Part shown: one piece after another, positions 29,335 to 43,067 of the stretch | Layout of the letters: each line of letters opens with the position of its first letter | Position numbering within the stretch: position 1 is the stretch's first letter | Source: Rhodoblastus sp. 17X3 | Lineage (GTDB): Bacteria; Pseudomonadota; Alphaproteobacteria; Rhizobiales; Beijerinckiaceae | Assembly: GCF_030056575.1 (NCBI RefSeq) | Contig: NZ_JASHHX010000008.1 | Coordinates: 62,001-126,000, forward strand | Direction: 5' to 3' | Length of the DNA stretch: 64,000 bases | The notes under the pieces: model-generated | The model's database searches: none | What the model was told of the DNA's origin: nothing | The model's input: the letters and a program-made list of their open reading frames with translations, nothing else | Program-made: the position numbers and the translations under genes

Positions 29335-29377
29335 GGCGGCGCCATCGGGGCGTCTTTTGGACGCCGATGGCGCCGCC
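29335..29377. repeat. Long intergenic inverted repeat
   Basis: GGCGGCGCCATCG pairs with CGATGGCGCCGCC, and an inner GCGTC with GACGC across a 2-base bulge. It gives about 18 paired bases between the YciB gene and the convergent Cache gene. Neither strand has a T run, so it may act as a weak bidirectional stop or be a repeat unit. Confidence 0.6.
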
Positions 29378-29419
29378 AATGAGCGGACGCGCAATGGCGT
29401 CCGTCGGTCGGCGGGCAAC

Positions 29420-29941
29420 TTATTTCATATACCCCACGTAATATATTCCGATAACCGCTTTCGATGGATCGCGTATTGGCTCGTATCCAGTAATGTAGGG
29501 CTTTCCAAGGATATCGACTTCTCCATAGAAGGCTTCATTTTTCTGGATTGAGGCAATGGCTTTGCCTTTAGGATCGAGCATTGTGCCGATGGCGCGCGAT
29601 CCATCATCTTTTTTCACATTCGTGGCGACCCGGACAAAATCGCTTCCGCTTTTCGCAAAGATTGTGGCGGTGCCGCCGGCTTTCTTCACGACATCATCGA
29701 CGAGCTCGAAATTATTATTCATCTTGGTCGAGCCAAAAAAAATCGCGGGAACCTGCTTCCCGGCGACCATGTCGGTTCCTTCTATTTTGGCCGGGCCGAG
29801 TTTTTCAGCCATAGATTTCAAGGTTTCCATAGCCGCTTTTACTTTGGCATCCTGGGCCAGGCTGGAGCTTGGCGTCAAGGCGACGCCAGCGGCGAATGAC
29901 GCAGCCAACAGCAGGCCGGAAAATGTCTTTCCCCATTTCAT
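29420..29941 (-). CDS. Stand-alone periplasmic Cache-domain protein
   Basis: A 173-residue protein with a signal peptide (hydrophobic GLLLAASFAAGVAL, cleavage near SLAQ) and one sensory domain of the Cache 3/2 (sCache) type: AIFFGSTKMNNNFELVDDVV, GGTATIFAKSG, FVRVATNVKKDDGSRAIGT, AFYGEVDILGKPYITGYEPI, VIGIYYVGYMK. Such domains are normally the ligand-binding part of chemoreceptors or kinases; here no membrane anchor or output domain follows. The ATG at 29941 has a strong GGGGAGGAAAG site. Base use is unlike its neighbours: 28 of 60 bases at 29461-29520 are G or C. Acquisition by transfer is plausible; the partner is unknown. Confidence 0.82.
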   Translation of the reverse strand: MKWGKTFSGLLLAASFAAGVALTPSSSLAQDAKVKAAMETLKSMAEKLGPAKIEGTDMVAGKQVPAIFFGSTKMNNNFELVDDVVKKAGGTATIFAKSGSDFVRVATNVKKDDGSRAIGTMLDPKGKAIASIQKNEAFYGEVDILGKPYITGYEPIRDPSKAVIGIYYVGYMK

Positions 29942-30272
29942 GGCTTTCCTCCCCTGGACAGGCGCCGGGGGCATGTGGCCGCTGCTCTCGTTTTAGAAGC
30001 GAAGAAAGCTTGCGAGGCGAAAAGACCGCCGGCGCACCCGCTTCGCGGTTCATCACGCGATTTACGGATACGGAAGACTCAACTCTGTCAGAACGTGAAG
30101 GTTGCGCTGCGAATCGACAATTTCTCCGGCGAACGCAATTGATGACGCGTTTTCATCCTCGCGAGGGCTTTTCCGGCTGCCGTTGGACAGTTCCGTCTGA
30201 AGGTCAGCGACACGCCATGAAAAAAGCCGCCGGAAATTTCGGCGGCTTTTTCATTCAGGTCACATAAAACGG
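29942..30272. other. Intergenic region between the Cache gene and acnA
   Basis: 331 bases with no credible gene. It holds the promoter side of the Cache gene (unassigned) and, at its right end, the acnA terminator at 30220. Short frames here lack ribosome sites and any family resemblance. Confidence 0.6.
30220..30251. terminator. Terminator of acnA
   Basis: AAAAAAGCCGCCG pairs with CGGCGGCTTTTT around a GAAATTT loop, giving T runs on both strands. It lies about 20 bases after the acnA stop, so it serves the leftward acnA gene. Confidence 0.9.
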
Positions 30273-32999
<2,727 letters not shown>

Positions 33000-33099
33000 C
33001 GCTGGGAGATCCCGAAAAAGTTGGGGAGAAAGGCGAATGTTCAGCTTATAAACAAATCCGCCAAGACAGGCTACACAAACAAAAGTTTCGACTCGCCAT

Positions 33100-33819
33100 A
33101 TGCGCTCGGCGCGACGAGCCGATCAGACTGGAATTTTCGTTTTGTCACAGGATGTTGAAAGACTCCATCTTTCCGCGCGGTCGCTTCGGGTCGAGCGCGG
33201 CGGCCGCGCCATCGTCACGGACGTTTCGTTCGAACTCGCGTCGGGCGAAGCCTTGTTGGTGCTCGGACGCAATGGCGCGGGCAAGTCGACCTTGCTTCGC
33301 GCGCTCGCCGGCTTCCTGCCGCTGCGGGGCGGCGAAATGGTTTTCACCGGCGGCGACGCGCCTTTGTCGGAACGGGCGCATTACGTTGGCCATGCCGACG
33401 GGCTGAAATCGGCGCTGACCGCGCTGGAAAATCTCAGCTTCTGGGCGTCCATGCTGGGCGCGGCGAAAACATGCCCTGATGGAAAATTGTCGCCGCAGCA
33501 GGCGCTTGAAAAAGTCGGCCTCGCGCGGATCGGCGATTTTCCGGTCGGCTATCTTTCCGCCGGCCAGAAGCGCCGCGTCGCGCTGGCGCGGCTATTCGTC
33601 GCCGCGCGTCCGGTCTGGATTCTCGACGAACCGGCGACCGCGCTCGACGTCGGCTCGCAGGACCGGTTCGCGCAGGCGATGATCGAGCATCGCGCCAGCG
33701 GCGGCATGATCCTCGCCGCCACCCATGCGCCGCTTGGCCTCGTCGACGCCCGGGAATTGCGCCTGGACGCGGCCGCTTCCGCCGCGCGAGCCTGCCCTTC
33801 CACCGCCGGAGCCTGCTGA
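33100..33819 (+). CDS. ccmA: Haem exporter/apocytochrome maturation ATPase CcmA
   Basis: A 239-residue ABC ATPase of the CcmAB complex, which releases haem-loaded CcmE for cytochrome c assembly. It has Walker A GRNGAGKST, the LSAGQKRRVALARL signature, Walker B VWILDEP and the switch His in ATHAPL. Family similarity starts at about LHLSARSLRVERGG. The ATG at 33100 lacks a clear ribosome site, and a TTG at 33142 (225 residues) could be the true start. The stop overlaps the ccmB ATG (TGATG). Confidence 0.92.
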   Translation: MRSARRADQTGIFVLSQDVERLHLSARSLRVERGGRAIVTDVSFELASGEALLVLGRNGAGKSTLLRALAGFLPLRGGEMVFTGGDAPLSERAHYVGHADGLKSALTALENLSFWASMLGAAKTCPDGKLSPQQALEKVGLARIGDFPVGYLSAGQKRRVALARLFVAARPVWILDEPATALDVGSQDRFAQAMIEHRASGGMILAATHAPLGLVDARELRLDAAASAARACPSTAGAC

Positions 33820-34490
33820 TGTCTTCGCCGCTTCTGGCTCTGTTCCGGCGCGAGGCGCGCATCGCCCGCTCCATCGGCGGCGGCGGCGCCATGGGCGTGG
33901 TCTTCTTCCTGATTCTCGTCAGCCTGACCCCTTTCGCCATCGGGCCGGATCTCAACCTGCTCTCGCGGATCGGTCCGGCCATATTGTGGATCGCCGCGCT
34001 GCTCGCGACGCTGCTCGGCCTCGACCGGCTGTTTCAGGCCGACGCCGACGATGGTTCGCTCGACCTTTTCATGATGACCTCGACGCCGCTTGAGCTGGTG
34101 GTCCTCGTCAAATGCGCCGCCCATTGGACGCTCACGGCCTTGCCGTTGGTCGCGGCGGCGCCTTTGCTTGGCCTGATGCTCGGGCTGGAGCCGGAGGCGC
34201 AGGCCGGCGTCGCCGCCTCGCTATTGGCGGGAACGCCCGCCTTGACCCTGCTCGGCGCGATCGGCGCGGCGCTGACGGCGGGACTGCGGCGCGGCGGTCT
34301 GCTGATGGCGGTGCTGATCCTGCCGCTGACGACGCCGGTGCTGATCTTCGGCGTTTCGACAGCGGCGGCCGCAAGCGGCGGCACGGTGCCCTTTCACACG
34401 CCCTTCCTGATCCTCTGCGCCCTCTCGCTGGCGACCATAGCCGGGGCGCCCTTCGCCGCAGCGGCGGCGCTGCGGGCGCGGGAAGGGTGA
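33819..34490 (+). CDS. ccmB: Haem exporter permease CcmB
   Basis: A 223-residue inner-membrane protein with six hydrophobic helices, partner of CcmA. The CcmB features are FRREARIARSIGGGGAMGVVFFLILVSL in pieces, the GLDRLFQADADDGSLDLF loop, and ALVKCAAHW-like and LPLTTPVLIFGVS helices. Translation is coupled to ccmA by a one-base overlap. In relatives ccmC would follow directly; here the convergent carbonic anhydrase gene and acnB intervene, and ccmC resumes 3.9 kb downstream. Confidence 0.94.
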   Translation: MSSPLLALFRREARIARSIGGGGAMGVVFFLILVSLTPFAIGPDLNLLSRIGPAILWIAALLATLLGLDRLFQADADDGSLDLFMMTSTPLELVVLVKCAAHWTLTALPLVAAAPLLGLMLGLEPEAQAGVAASLLAGTPALTLLGAIGAALTAGLRRGGLLMAVLILPLTTPVLIFGVSTAAAASGGTVPFHTPFLILCALSLATIAGAPFAAAAALRAREG

Positions 34491-34546
34491 GAGATCAAAG
34501 GCCCTCGAAACACGCTCGCGGCGGAATTGCGGCTGATGCTCCCTGA

Positions 34547-35269
34547 TTAGCCGAGATAGCTCACTACTCCGGTCTGGATATCGTAGATCGCCGCGACGAT
34601 CTTGAGCTTGCCGGCGCCGGCGAGTCCGGAGATGAGCGTGCTGGCCGCGGCCAGCCGCGCCGCTGTTCGTTGCGCGCTCAGTTTGGCGGTGGCGTTGACA
34701 TAGTCGCCCGCATCGTCCCGCGCTGCCAGCGCGGCCGGCAGTATCGGCTCGATCATCGGCCCAATCGCGCCGGGATAGGTAGCGTTCTTTTTCACGACGT
34801 CGCATGCCGCCTTGACGGCGCCGCAGCTCGTATGAGCGAGGACGACGATGAGCGGCGACCCGAGCACCGCCGCGCCATATTCGACCGTGCCGAGCGTCGC
34901 CGTGTCGACGAGGTTGCCTGCATTGCGGGCGACGAACAACTGGCCGACCCCCTGGCCGCCGAAAATAAGTTCCGGCGGGACGCGACTGTCGGCGCAGGCG
35001 ATGACCGTCGCCCATGGCGCCTGGTGGCCCGCGACCGAGGCGCGCTCCGCAGCCATGTCGATCGAGCAGAGCTCCGGGTGGCTGACATAGCGCGCATTGC
35101 CTTCCTTGAGCGCGGCGAGCGCTTCGTCCGGCGAGAGGGACGTCGGAGCGCCATCGGCCGCCCGCGCCGGGTTTGTCATTCCGGCCATCGCGGCCCCGGC
35201 CAGTCCGGAAGCCGCGACCCTGAGGAAATCCCGTCGGCCCACAGTTTTGCTCTCGCACGTTCTGCACAT
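34547..35269 (-). CDS. Beta-carbonic anhydrase with Tat signal
   Basis: A 240-residue zinc enzyme with a twin-arginine signal: GRRDFLRVAASGLAGAAM, Arg12-Arg13, likely cleaved near residue 37 (ARAADG). Zinc ligands are Cys92 and Cys149 with His146 (ACADSRVPPE, AHTSCGAVKA) and the Asp94-Arg96 dyad. FVARNAGNLVD is typical. I chose the ATG at 35269, which follows GGAG by 9 bases; an ATG five codons upstream lacks a site. It would convert CO2/bicarbonate in the periplasm. It lies between ccmB and acnB on the opposite strand to the ccm genes. Confidence 0.92.
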   Translation of the reverse strand: MCRTCESKTVGRRDFLRVAASGLAGAAMAGMTNPARAADGAPTSLSPDEALAALKEGNARYVSHPELCSIDMAAERASVAGHQAPWATVIACADSRVPPELIFGGQGVGQLFVARNAGNLVDTATLGTVEYGAAVLGSPLIVVLAHTSCGAVKAACDVVKKNATYPGAIGPMIEPILPAALAARDDAGDYVNATAKLSAQRTAARLAAASTLISGLAGAGKLKIVAAIYDIQTGVVSYLG

Positions 35270-35382
35270 TTTCGGTCGCTCCATAGGGTCCAAAGCCGAC
35301 AGGGCCGATTGAACTTTAAACTCCGCCTGTTGCGAGGCTTTGACAAGAGCGCTGGCGTTCTTCCCGCAATCCAACCGTCCAA

Positions 35383-35419
35383 ATGGCAAACGGCCCGCTG
35401 GTTGCGCCAGCGGGCCGTT
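35383..35419 (-). terminator. Terminator of acnB
   Basis: AACGGCCCGCTGG pairs perfectly with CCAGCGGGCCGTT around a 5-base loop. The minus strand continues TTGCCATTT. It is 30 bases after the acnB stop. Confidence 0.8.
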
Positions 35420-35448
35420 CATTTCGGGACGATCAGAGCCGCGTCAGA

Positions 35449-38043
35449 TCACGCGTCCACCGTCTCCGCCACTTCCACGAATTCCGGAATCTGATCGAAA
35501 TTCATGTAGCGATAGACGTCGCCTTCCTTGCCCTTCAGCCCGCCGAGCTGCTCCATATATTCCGCGAAGGTCGGGATCTTGCCTAGCAGCGCCGCGACCG
35601 AGGCGAGTTCCGCCGAGGAGAGATAGACGCGGGTGTCGATGCCCAGACGGTTGGGGAAGTTGCGGGTTGAGGTCGAGACGGCCGTCGCGCCCTTGCGGAC
35701 CTGGGCCTGGTTGCCCATGCACAGCGAGCAGCCGGGCATTTCCATGCGGGCGCCGGACTTGCCGAGTGTCGCGTAATAGCCTTCCTCGGTCAGGATATGG
35801 GCGTCCATCTTGGTCGGCGGCGCGATCCACAGCCGGGTCGGGATGTCCGACTTGCCGGAGAGAATCTTGCCGGCGGCGCGGAAGTGGCCGATGTTGGTCA
35901 TGCACGAGCCGATGAAGACCTCGTCGATCTTGTCGCCGGCGACTTCCGACAGAACCTTGACGTCGTCCGGATCGTTCGGGCAAGCCAGAATCGGCTCCTT
36001 GATCGTGGCCAGATCGATCTCGAACACGGCGGCATATTCGGCGTCCGCGTCGGGCTGCAGCAGGACCGGGTTGGCGATCCAGGCCTTCATGGCGGCGATG
36101 CGGCGCTCGAGCGAGTGGCGGTCCTGATAGCCATTGGCGATCATCCACTTCATGAGCACGATGTTCGAATTCATATATTCGATGATCGGCTCCTTGTTCA
36201 GGCGCACCGTGCAGGCGGCGGCAGAACGCTCGGCGGAGGCGTCGGAAAGCTCGAAGGCCTGTTCCACCTTCAGGTCCGGCAGGCCCTCGATTTCGAGGAT
36301 GCGGCCATTGAAGACGTTCTTCTTGCCCTTCTTCTCGACCGTCAGCGTGCCGGCCTTGATCGCCGCCAGCGGAATGGCGTTGACGAGATCGCGCAGGGTG
36401 ATGCCGGGCTGCATTTCACCCTTGAAGCGGACGAGCACGGATTCCGGCATGTCGAGCGGCATGACGCCGGTCGCCGCCGCGAAGGCGACGAGGCCGGAGC
36501 CCGCCGGGAAGGAAATGCCGATCGGGAAGCGGGTGTGGCTGTCGCCGCCGGTGCCGACGGTGTCGGGCATCAGCAGGCGGTTGAGCCAGGAGTGGATGAC
36601 GCCGTCGCCGGGACGCAGCGAGACGCCGCCACGATTGGAGATGAAGCCCGGCAGATCGCGGTGGGTCTGGACGTCGACCAGCTTGGGATAGGCCGCCGTG
36701 TGGCAGAAGGACTGCATCACCAGATCGGCGGAGAAGCCGAGGCAGGCGAGGTCCTTGAGCTCGTCGCGGGTCATCGGGCCGGTGGTGTCCTGCGAGCCGA
36801 CGGTGGTCATCTTCGGTTCGCAATAGGTGCCGGGGCGCACGCCCTTGCCCTCGGGCAGGTGGCAGGCGCGGCCGACCATCTTCTGGGCGAGGGTGAAGCC
36901 CTTGCCGCTGTCCTTCGGCTCGGCCGGCAGGCGGAACAGGGTCGAGACCGGAAGGCCGAGCGCCTCGCGGGCGCGGGCGGTGAGGCCGCGGCCGATGATC
37001 AGCGGAATGCGGCCGCCGGCGCGCACTTCGTCGAAGATCACGTCGGATTTGACGGTGAACTCGGAAATGACTTCGCCGTTCTTCAGCGCCTTGCCCTCAT
37101 AGGGGCGCAGCTCGACGACATCGCCGGTCTCCATCTTCGAGACGTCGAGCTCGATCGGCAGGGCGCCGGCGTCTTCCATGGTGTTGTAGAAGATCGGGGC
37201 GATCTTTGTGCCGAGGCAAACGCCGCCGAAGCGCTTGTTGGGGACAAAAGGAATGTCCTCGCCAGTGAACCACAACACGGAATTGGTGGCCGACTTGCGC
37301 GAGGAGCCGGTGCCGACGACGTCGCCGACATAGGCGACCGGCAGGCCCTTGGCCACCAGCGCCTCGAGCTGCTTGATCGGGCCGCGGACGCCCGGCTCGT
37401 CAGGGACGATGCCGGGGCGGGCGTTCTTCAACATGGCGAGGGCGTGCAGCGGGATGTCGGGACGGGTCGAGGCGTCGGGCGCCGGCGACAGATCGTCGGT
37501 ATTGGTCTCGCCATTGACCTTGAACACGGCGACGGTGAGCGAAGCCGGGACCTCGGGACGCGAGGTGAACCATTCGGCGTCGGCCCAGGACTGCAGCACG
37601 GCCTTGGCGTTGGCGTCGCCCTTGTCGGCAAGGGCTTTGACGTCATGGAAATAATCGAACATCAGCAGGGTCTTCTTGAGACCCTCGGCGGCGACGGCGC
37701 CGACTTCCGAATCGGGAAGCAGGTCGATCAGCGGCTTGATGTTGAAGCCGCCGAGCATGGTGGCGAGCAATTCGGCAGCGAGCTTGCGGGACACGAGAGC
37801 ATTCTTCTCTTCGCCCTTGGCCACGGCGTCGAGGAAGCCGGCCTTGATCCGAGCGGCGTCGTCGACGCCCGCCGGCACGCGGTGGGTCAGCAGGTCGATC
37901 AGAAACGCTTCTTCCCCGGCCGGCGGATCGCGCAGCAGGGCGATCAGCCCTTCCGTCTGCTTGGCCGAGAGCGGCAGCGGCGGAATTCCAAGAGCGGCGC
38001 GCTCCGCCACATGAGAACGATAGGTTTCAAGCATCGACATCAT
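35449..38043 (-). CDS. acnB: Aconitate hydratase B
   Basis: An 864-residue AcnB-type enzyme, with an N-terminal HEAT-like domain and the swivel domain ahead of the catalytic domains (the reverse of AcnA). Segments include [70 protein letters not shown], and the cluster cysteines in [12 protein letters not shown] and [10 protein letters not shown]. Three in-frame Met codons occur at the start; MLETYRSHV (38034) matches the usual AcnB start. As I recall the E. coli AcnB sequence, long blocks match closely, which is unusual for a gene in this order. It sits inside the split ccm locus. Confidence 0.96.
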   Translation of the reverse strand: MMSMLETYRSHVAERAALGIPPLPLSAKQTEGLIALLRDPPAGEEAFLIDLLTHRVPAGVDDAARIKAGFLDAVAKGEEKNALVSRKLAAELLATMLGGFNIKPLIDLLPDSEVGAVAAEGLKKTLLMFDYFHDVKALADKGDANAKAVLQSWADAEWFTSRPEVPASLTVAVFKVNGETNTDDLSPAPDASTRPDIPLHALAMLKNARPGIVPDEPGVRGPIKQLEALVAKGLPVAYVGDVVGTGSSRKSATNSVLWFTGEDIPFVPNKRFGGVCLGTKIAPIFYNTMEDAGALPIELDVSKMETGDVVELRPYEGKALKNGEVISEFTVKSDVIFDEVRAGGRIPLIIGRGLTARAREALGLPVSTLFRLPAEPKDSGKGFTLAQKMVGRACHLPEGKGVRPGTYCEPKMTTVGSQDTTGPMTRDELKDLACLGFSADLVMQSFCHTAAYPKLVDVQTHRDLPGFISNRGGVSLRPGDGVIHSWLNRLLMPDTVGTGGDSHTRFPIGISFPAGSGLVAFAAATGVMPLDMPESVLVRFKGEMQPGITLRDLVNAIPLAAIKAGTLTVEKKGKKNVFNGRILEIEGLPDLKVEQAFELSDASAERSAAACTVRLNKEPIIEYMNSNIVLMKWMIANGYQDRHSLERRIAAMKAWIANPVLLQPDADAEYAAVFEIDLATIKEPILACPNDPDDVKVLSEVAGDKIDEVFIGSCMTNIGHFRAAGKILSGKSDIPTRLWIAPPTKMDAHILTEEGYYATLGKSGARMEMPGCSLCMGNQAQVRKGATAVSTSTRNFPNRLGIDTRVYLSSAELASVAALLGKIPTFAEYMEQLGGLKGKEGDVYRYMNFDQIPEFVEVAETVDA

Positions 38044-38363
38044 TGACTCTTTCTCTGGAAGTGAGCGAGCGTGGCGAAGCGATAGCCTCGCTCGGAAAGA
38101 AACTCGGCACGCATAAACGACAAGCGCGCCCTTCGCGTCAATTAACGTTCTTGCTAATATGACGATCGGCTTGGCGGGGGCCGCCGGTTTCGTCGGGAGC
38201 CAACAGGACCGCCGGGAGCGCGAACGATCGGTTCGGAATGTCCGGCGCCAAATACAGCCTCAAATTTTTGCGCTTCGCCGTCATTTCGCCCGCTATCAAT
38301 TGCATTTGGCGGCCAGCCCGCCTAATCAAGCGGCGCAAGCCAGACGAGGACGGCTGAAGGTCG
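38044..38363. other. Intergenic region between acnB and ccmC
   Basis: 320 bases between divergent genes. It should hold the promoters of acnB (left) and of the ccmCDG half-operon (right). I see no confident promoter hexamers, repeat or small gene. Confidence 0.5.
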
Positions 38364-39116
38364 ATGCTCAAATACGCCAATCCGACGCTTTTTCTTGCGC
38401 TGGCCGCCCGGCTCATCCCCTGGCTCGGCGGCGCGTCCGCGCTCGCCCTCGCACTGGGCCTCTATCTGACCTTTTTCGTCGCGCCTGACGATTACCAGCA
38501 GGGCGCCTCCGTCAAGATCATGTATGTCCATGTGCCCGCGGCCTGGCTCGGCATGATGTGCTATATGGTCATGACCTCCGCGGCGCTCGGCACGCTGGTC
38601 TGGCGCCATCCCCTCGCCGACGCCGCGCAGAAGGCCGCCGCCCCGCTTGGCGCGGCCTTCACCCTGCTTTGCCTCGTCACCGGCTCGCTCTGGGGCAAGC
38701 CGATGTGGGGAACCTGGTGGGTGTGGGACGCCCGCCTGACCTCGGTGCTGGTGTTGTTCCTGATCTATCTGGGCCTGATCGGCCTGTGGCGGACCATCGA
38801 GGAGCCCTCCCAGGCCGCGCGCGCCGCCGCGATCCTCACCCTTGTCGGCGTGGTGAACATTCCGATCATCAAATTCTCGGTCGACTGGTGGAACACCCTG
38901 CACCAGCCCTCGTCCGTGTTCCGGCTCGGCGGGCCGGCGATCTCGTCGGCGATGATGTGGCCGCTGCTCATCATGGCGCTGGCCTTCACCCTGCTGTTCT
39001 TCACGCTGCACCTGATGGAGGTGCGCAACGAGATCCTGCGCCGGCGCCTGCGCCGCCTGAGCATTCTCGCGGCCAGCGCGGAAGACCCGGACCTGTCGGC
39101 GGAGGCGGCGCAATGA
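38364..39116 (+). CDS. ccmC: Haem exporter CcmC
   Basis: A 250-residue six-helix membrane protein that presents haem to CcmE. The periplasmic tryptophan-rich haem-handling motif WGKPMWGTWWVWDARLTS is intact, as are VKIMYVHVPAAWLGM (first His) and the later KFSVDWWNTLHQPSS (second His). The gene starts a transcription unit of its own here, unlike in relatives where it follows ccmB. The stop overlaps the ccmD start (ATGA). Confidence 0.96.
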   Translation: MLKYANPTLFLALAARLIPWLGGASALALALGLYLTFFVAPDDYQQGASVKIMYVHVPAAWLGMMCYMVMTSAALGTLVWRHPLADAAQKAAAPLGAAFTLLCLVTGSLWGKPMWGTWWVWDARLTSVLVLFLIYLGLIGLWRTIEEPSQAARAAAILTLVGVVNIPIIKFSVDWWNTLHQPSSVFRLGGPAISSAMMWPLLIMALAFTLLFFTLHLMEVRNEILRRRLRRLSILAASAEDPDLSAEAAQ

Positions 39117-39252
39117 AGGATTATTCCTTCTATATTTTCTTCGCCTATGGCTTCGCCGCCGTGGTCATCGGCTCGCTCGTCGCCCGGATCACGCTCGATT
39201 ATCGCGATCTCAAGCGGAAGCTGGCGCGATTCGAGCAGCAGGAGAAGGGCCG

Positions 39253-39256
<4 letters not shown>
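39113..39256 (+). CDS. ccmD: Haem exporter small subunit CcmD
   Basis: A 47-residue protein starting MKDYSFYIFFAYGFAAVV, with one transmembrane helix and a charged tail (DYRDLKRKLARFEQQEKG). This is the typical CcmD plan; CcmD stabilises the CcmABC-CcmE complex. Its ATG overlaps the ccmC stop, and its stop overlaps the ccmG start (ATGA on both sides), so all three are coupled. It is easy to miss because of its size. Confidence 0.92.
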
Positions 39257-41859
<2,603 letters not shown>

Positions 41860-41944
41860 GACCGGCCTTCCCAGGCCTCGGCGACGCGGTATGATGTCCA
41901 GCCGCTCCGACGCCTTGGGAATCCGTCGAAGGAGATTTGTCCAA

Positions 41945-42844
41945 ATGACCGGAAATGTCGCCAGTCTCGAAGCCAGCGATTTTGCGATGCGGAACTGGAG
42001 AGGCGCCGAAGCCGGGCCTGTCCGGATCGGCTCGCCCGAGCATTTGCGCCTGTTCACGCGCATGCTGCTCGACACGCATAACCCCTACAAGCCCGCCGTT
42101 ATCGATTGGCCGAAACTCGAGCCGGACGCGCTCGCGCGCGTGACCTCGCTGCCGATCTGGGACATTGCCGTCCAGACCGAGGGCCGGGCGTCGATCCGGG
42201 TCAAGACTTTCGCGGAAACCCTTCGCGATCCGCTCCTGCGCGAGGCGCTGGAGATGGACGCCGCCGAAGAGGCGCGCCACAAGGTTGTCCTCTCGAAACT
42301 CGTCGAGGCTTACGGCATCCCGCTCGCCCCGGAGCCGGCCTATGACGCGCCGAAGGACGCCATGTGGGCCTGGCTGGTGACCGGCTACAGCGAGTGCATC
42401 GACAGTTTCTTCGCCTTCGGCCTGTTCGAAACCGCGCGCCGGTCCGGCTACTTCCCCAACGAGCTGGTCGAAACCTTCGAGCCGGTGATTCAGGAAGAGG
42501 GACGCCACATCCTGTTCTTCGCCAATTGGGTCGCCTGGCATCGCCGCAACCTGCCCTGGTGGAAGCGCCTTCACTTCCGCGCCACCGAAGCGGCGGTCTG
42601 GGTCTTCCTGATCTGGGAGCGGATCGGCATCGCGCGCGGCCTCGACAACTCGGGCGAGATGCAGGACGCGAATTTCGCCATGCAGGGAACGGGCGCCGTG
42701 GGCATCGAACTATCCCCGGCGGAACTGATCGATCTCTGCCTTGTCGAGAACGACCGGCGCATGGCCGGCTATGACGAGCGGCTGCTCCGCCCCCGGCTGG
42801 TTCCGGCGCTGGCCCGCTTCGCGCGGCGGTTCCTGAAGAAATAA
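41945..42844 (+). CDS. Ferritin-like diiron-type protein of unknown function
   Basis: A 299-residue helical protein. It has the canonical diiron ligand pattern of ferritin-like enzymes: Glu80, Glu109-x-x-His112 (AAEEARH), Glu150, Glu185-x-x-His188 (IQEEGRH). It also has many Trp/Phe/Tyr residues and a WWKRLHFRATEAAVWVFLIWE helix that could touch a membrane. I do not recognise a named enzyme; an oxygen-activating hydroxylase, desaturase or oxidase is possible. I chose the ATG at 41945 with AAGGAG 10 bases upstream; the frame extends further up without similarity. It lies between cmk and rpsA, which are usually adjacent. Confidence 0.75.
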   Translation: MTGNVASLEASDFAMRNWRGAEAGPVRIGSPEHLRLFTRMLLDTHNPYKPAVIDWPKLEPDALARVTSLPIWDIAVQTEGRASIRVKTFAETLRDPLLREALEMDAAEEARHKVVLSKLVEAYGIPLAPEPAYDAPKDAMWAWLVTGYSECIDSFFAFGLFETARRSGYFPNELVETFEPVIQEEGRHILFFANWVAWHRRNLPWWKRLHFRATEAAVWVFLIWERIGIARGLDNSGEMQDANFAMQGTGAVGIELSPAELIDLCLVENDRRMAGYDERLLRPRLVPALARFARRFLKK

Positions 42845-43067
42845 GCGGGGGGCGGCCCGGCGCCGCCATCTCCCGCCTTGTGGAAAACCCGCGCCTTTGC
42901 TAAAACGCCGCCTTCAAACTGCTCCCGCCCGCCGGCCCGCGCCGGCAGTCCCGGATAATTTCCCTGGACGAGGCGCATCGCAACGTCGATGCGCGCTGGC
43001 GGAACGGAGCGATTGTCAACGCCAACCCAGGACCGGCGCGCGCCCTATCGGGCCATTAGGAGAAAAT

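Noticed and set aside
35797-38046. 749-codon open frame antisense to acnB
   Set aside because: Same reasoning: acnB is clearly the coding strand by conserved motifs.
38159-38488. Small open frame overlapping the ccmC start
   Set aside because: No ribosome site or homology cue; it is a chance frame in the acnB-ccmC gap.
42845-43067. Specific autoregulatory RNA structure upstream of rpsA
   Set aside because: The region is non-coding and suitable, but I could not identify the GGA-bearing hairpin array expected of known S1 leaders.
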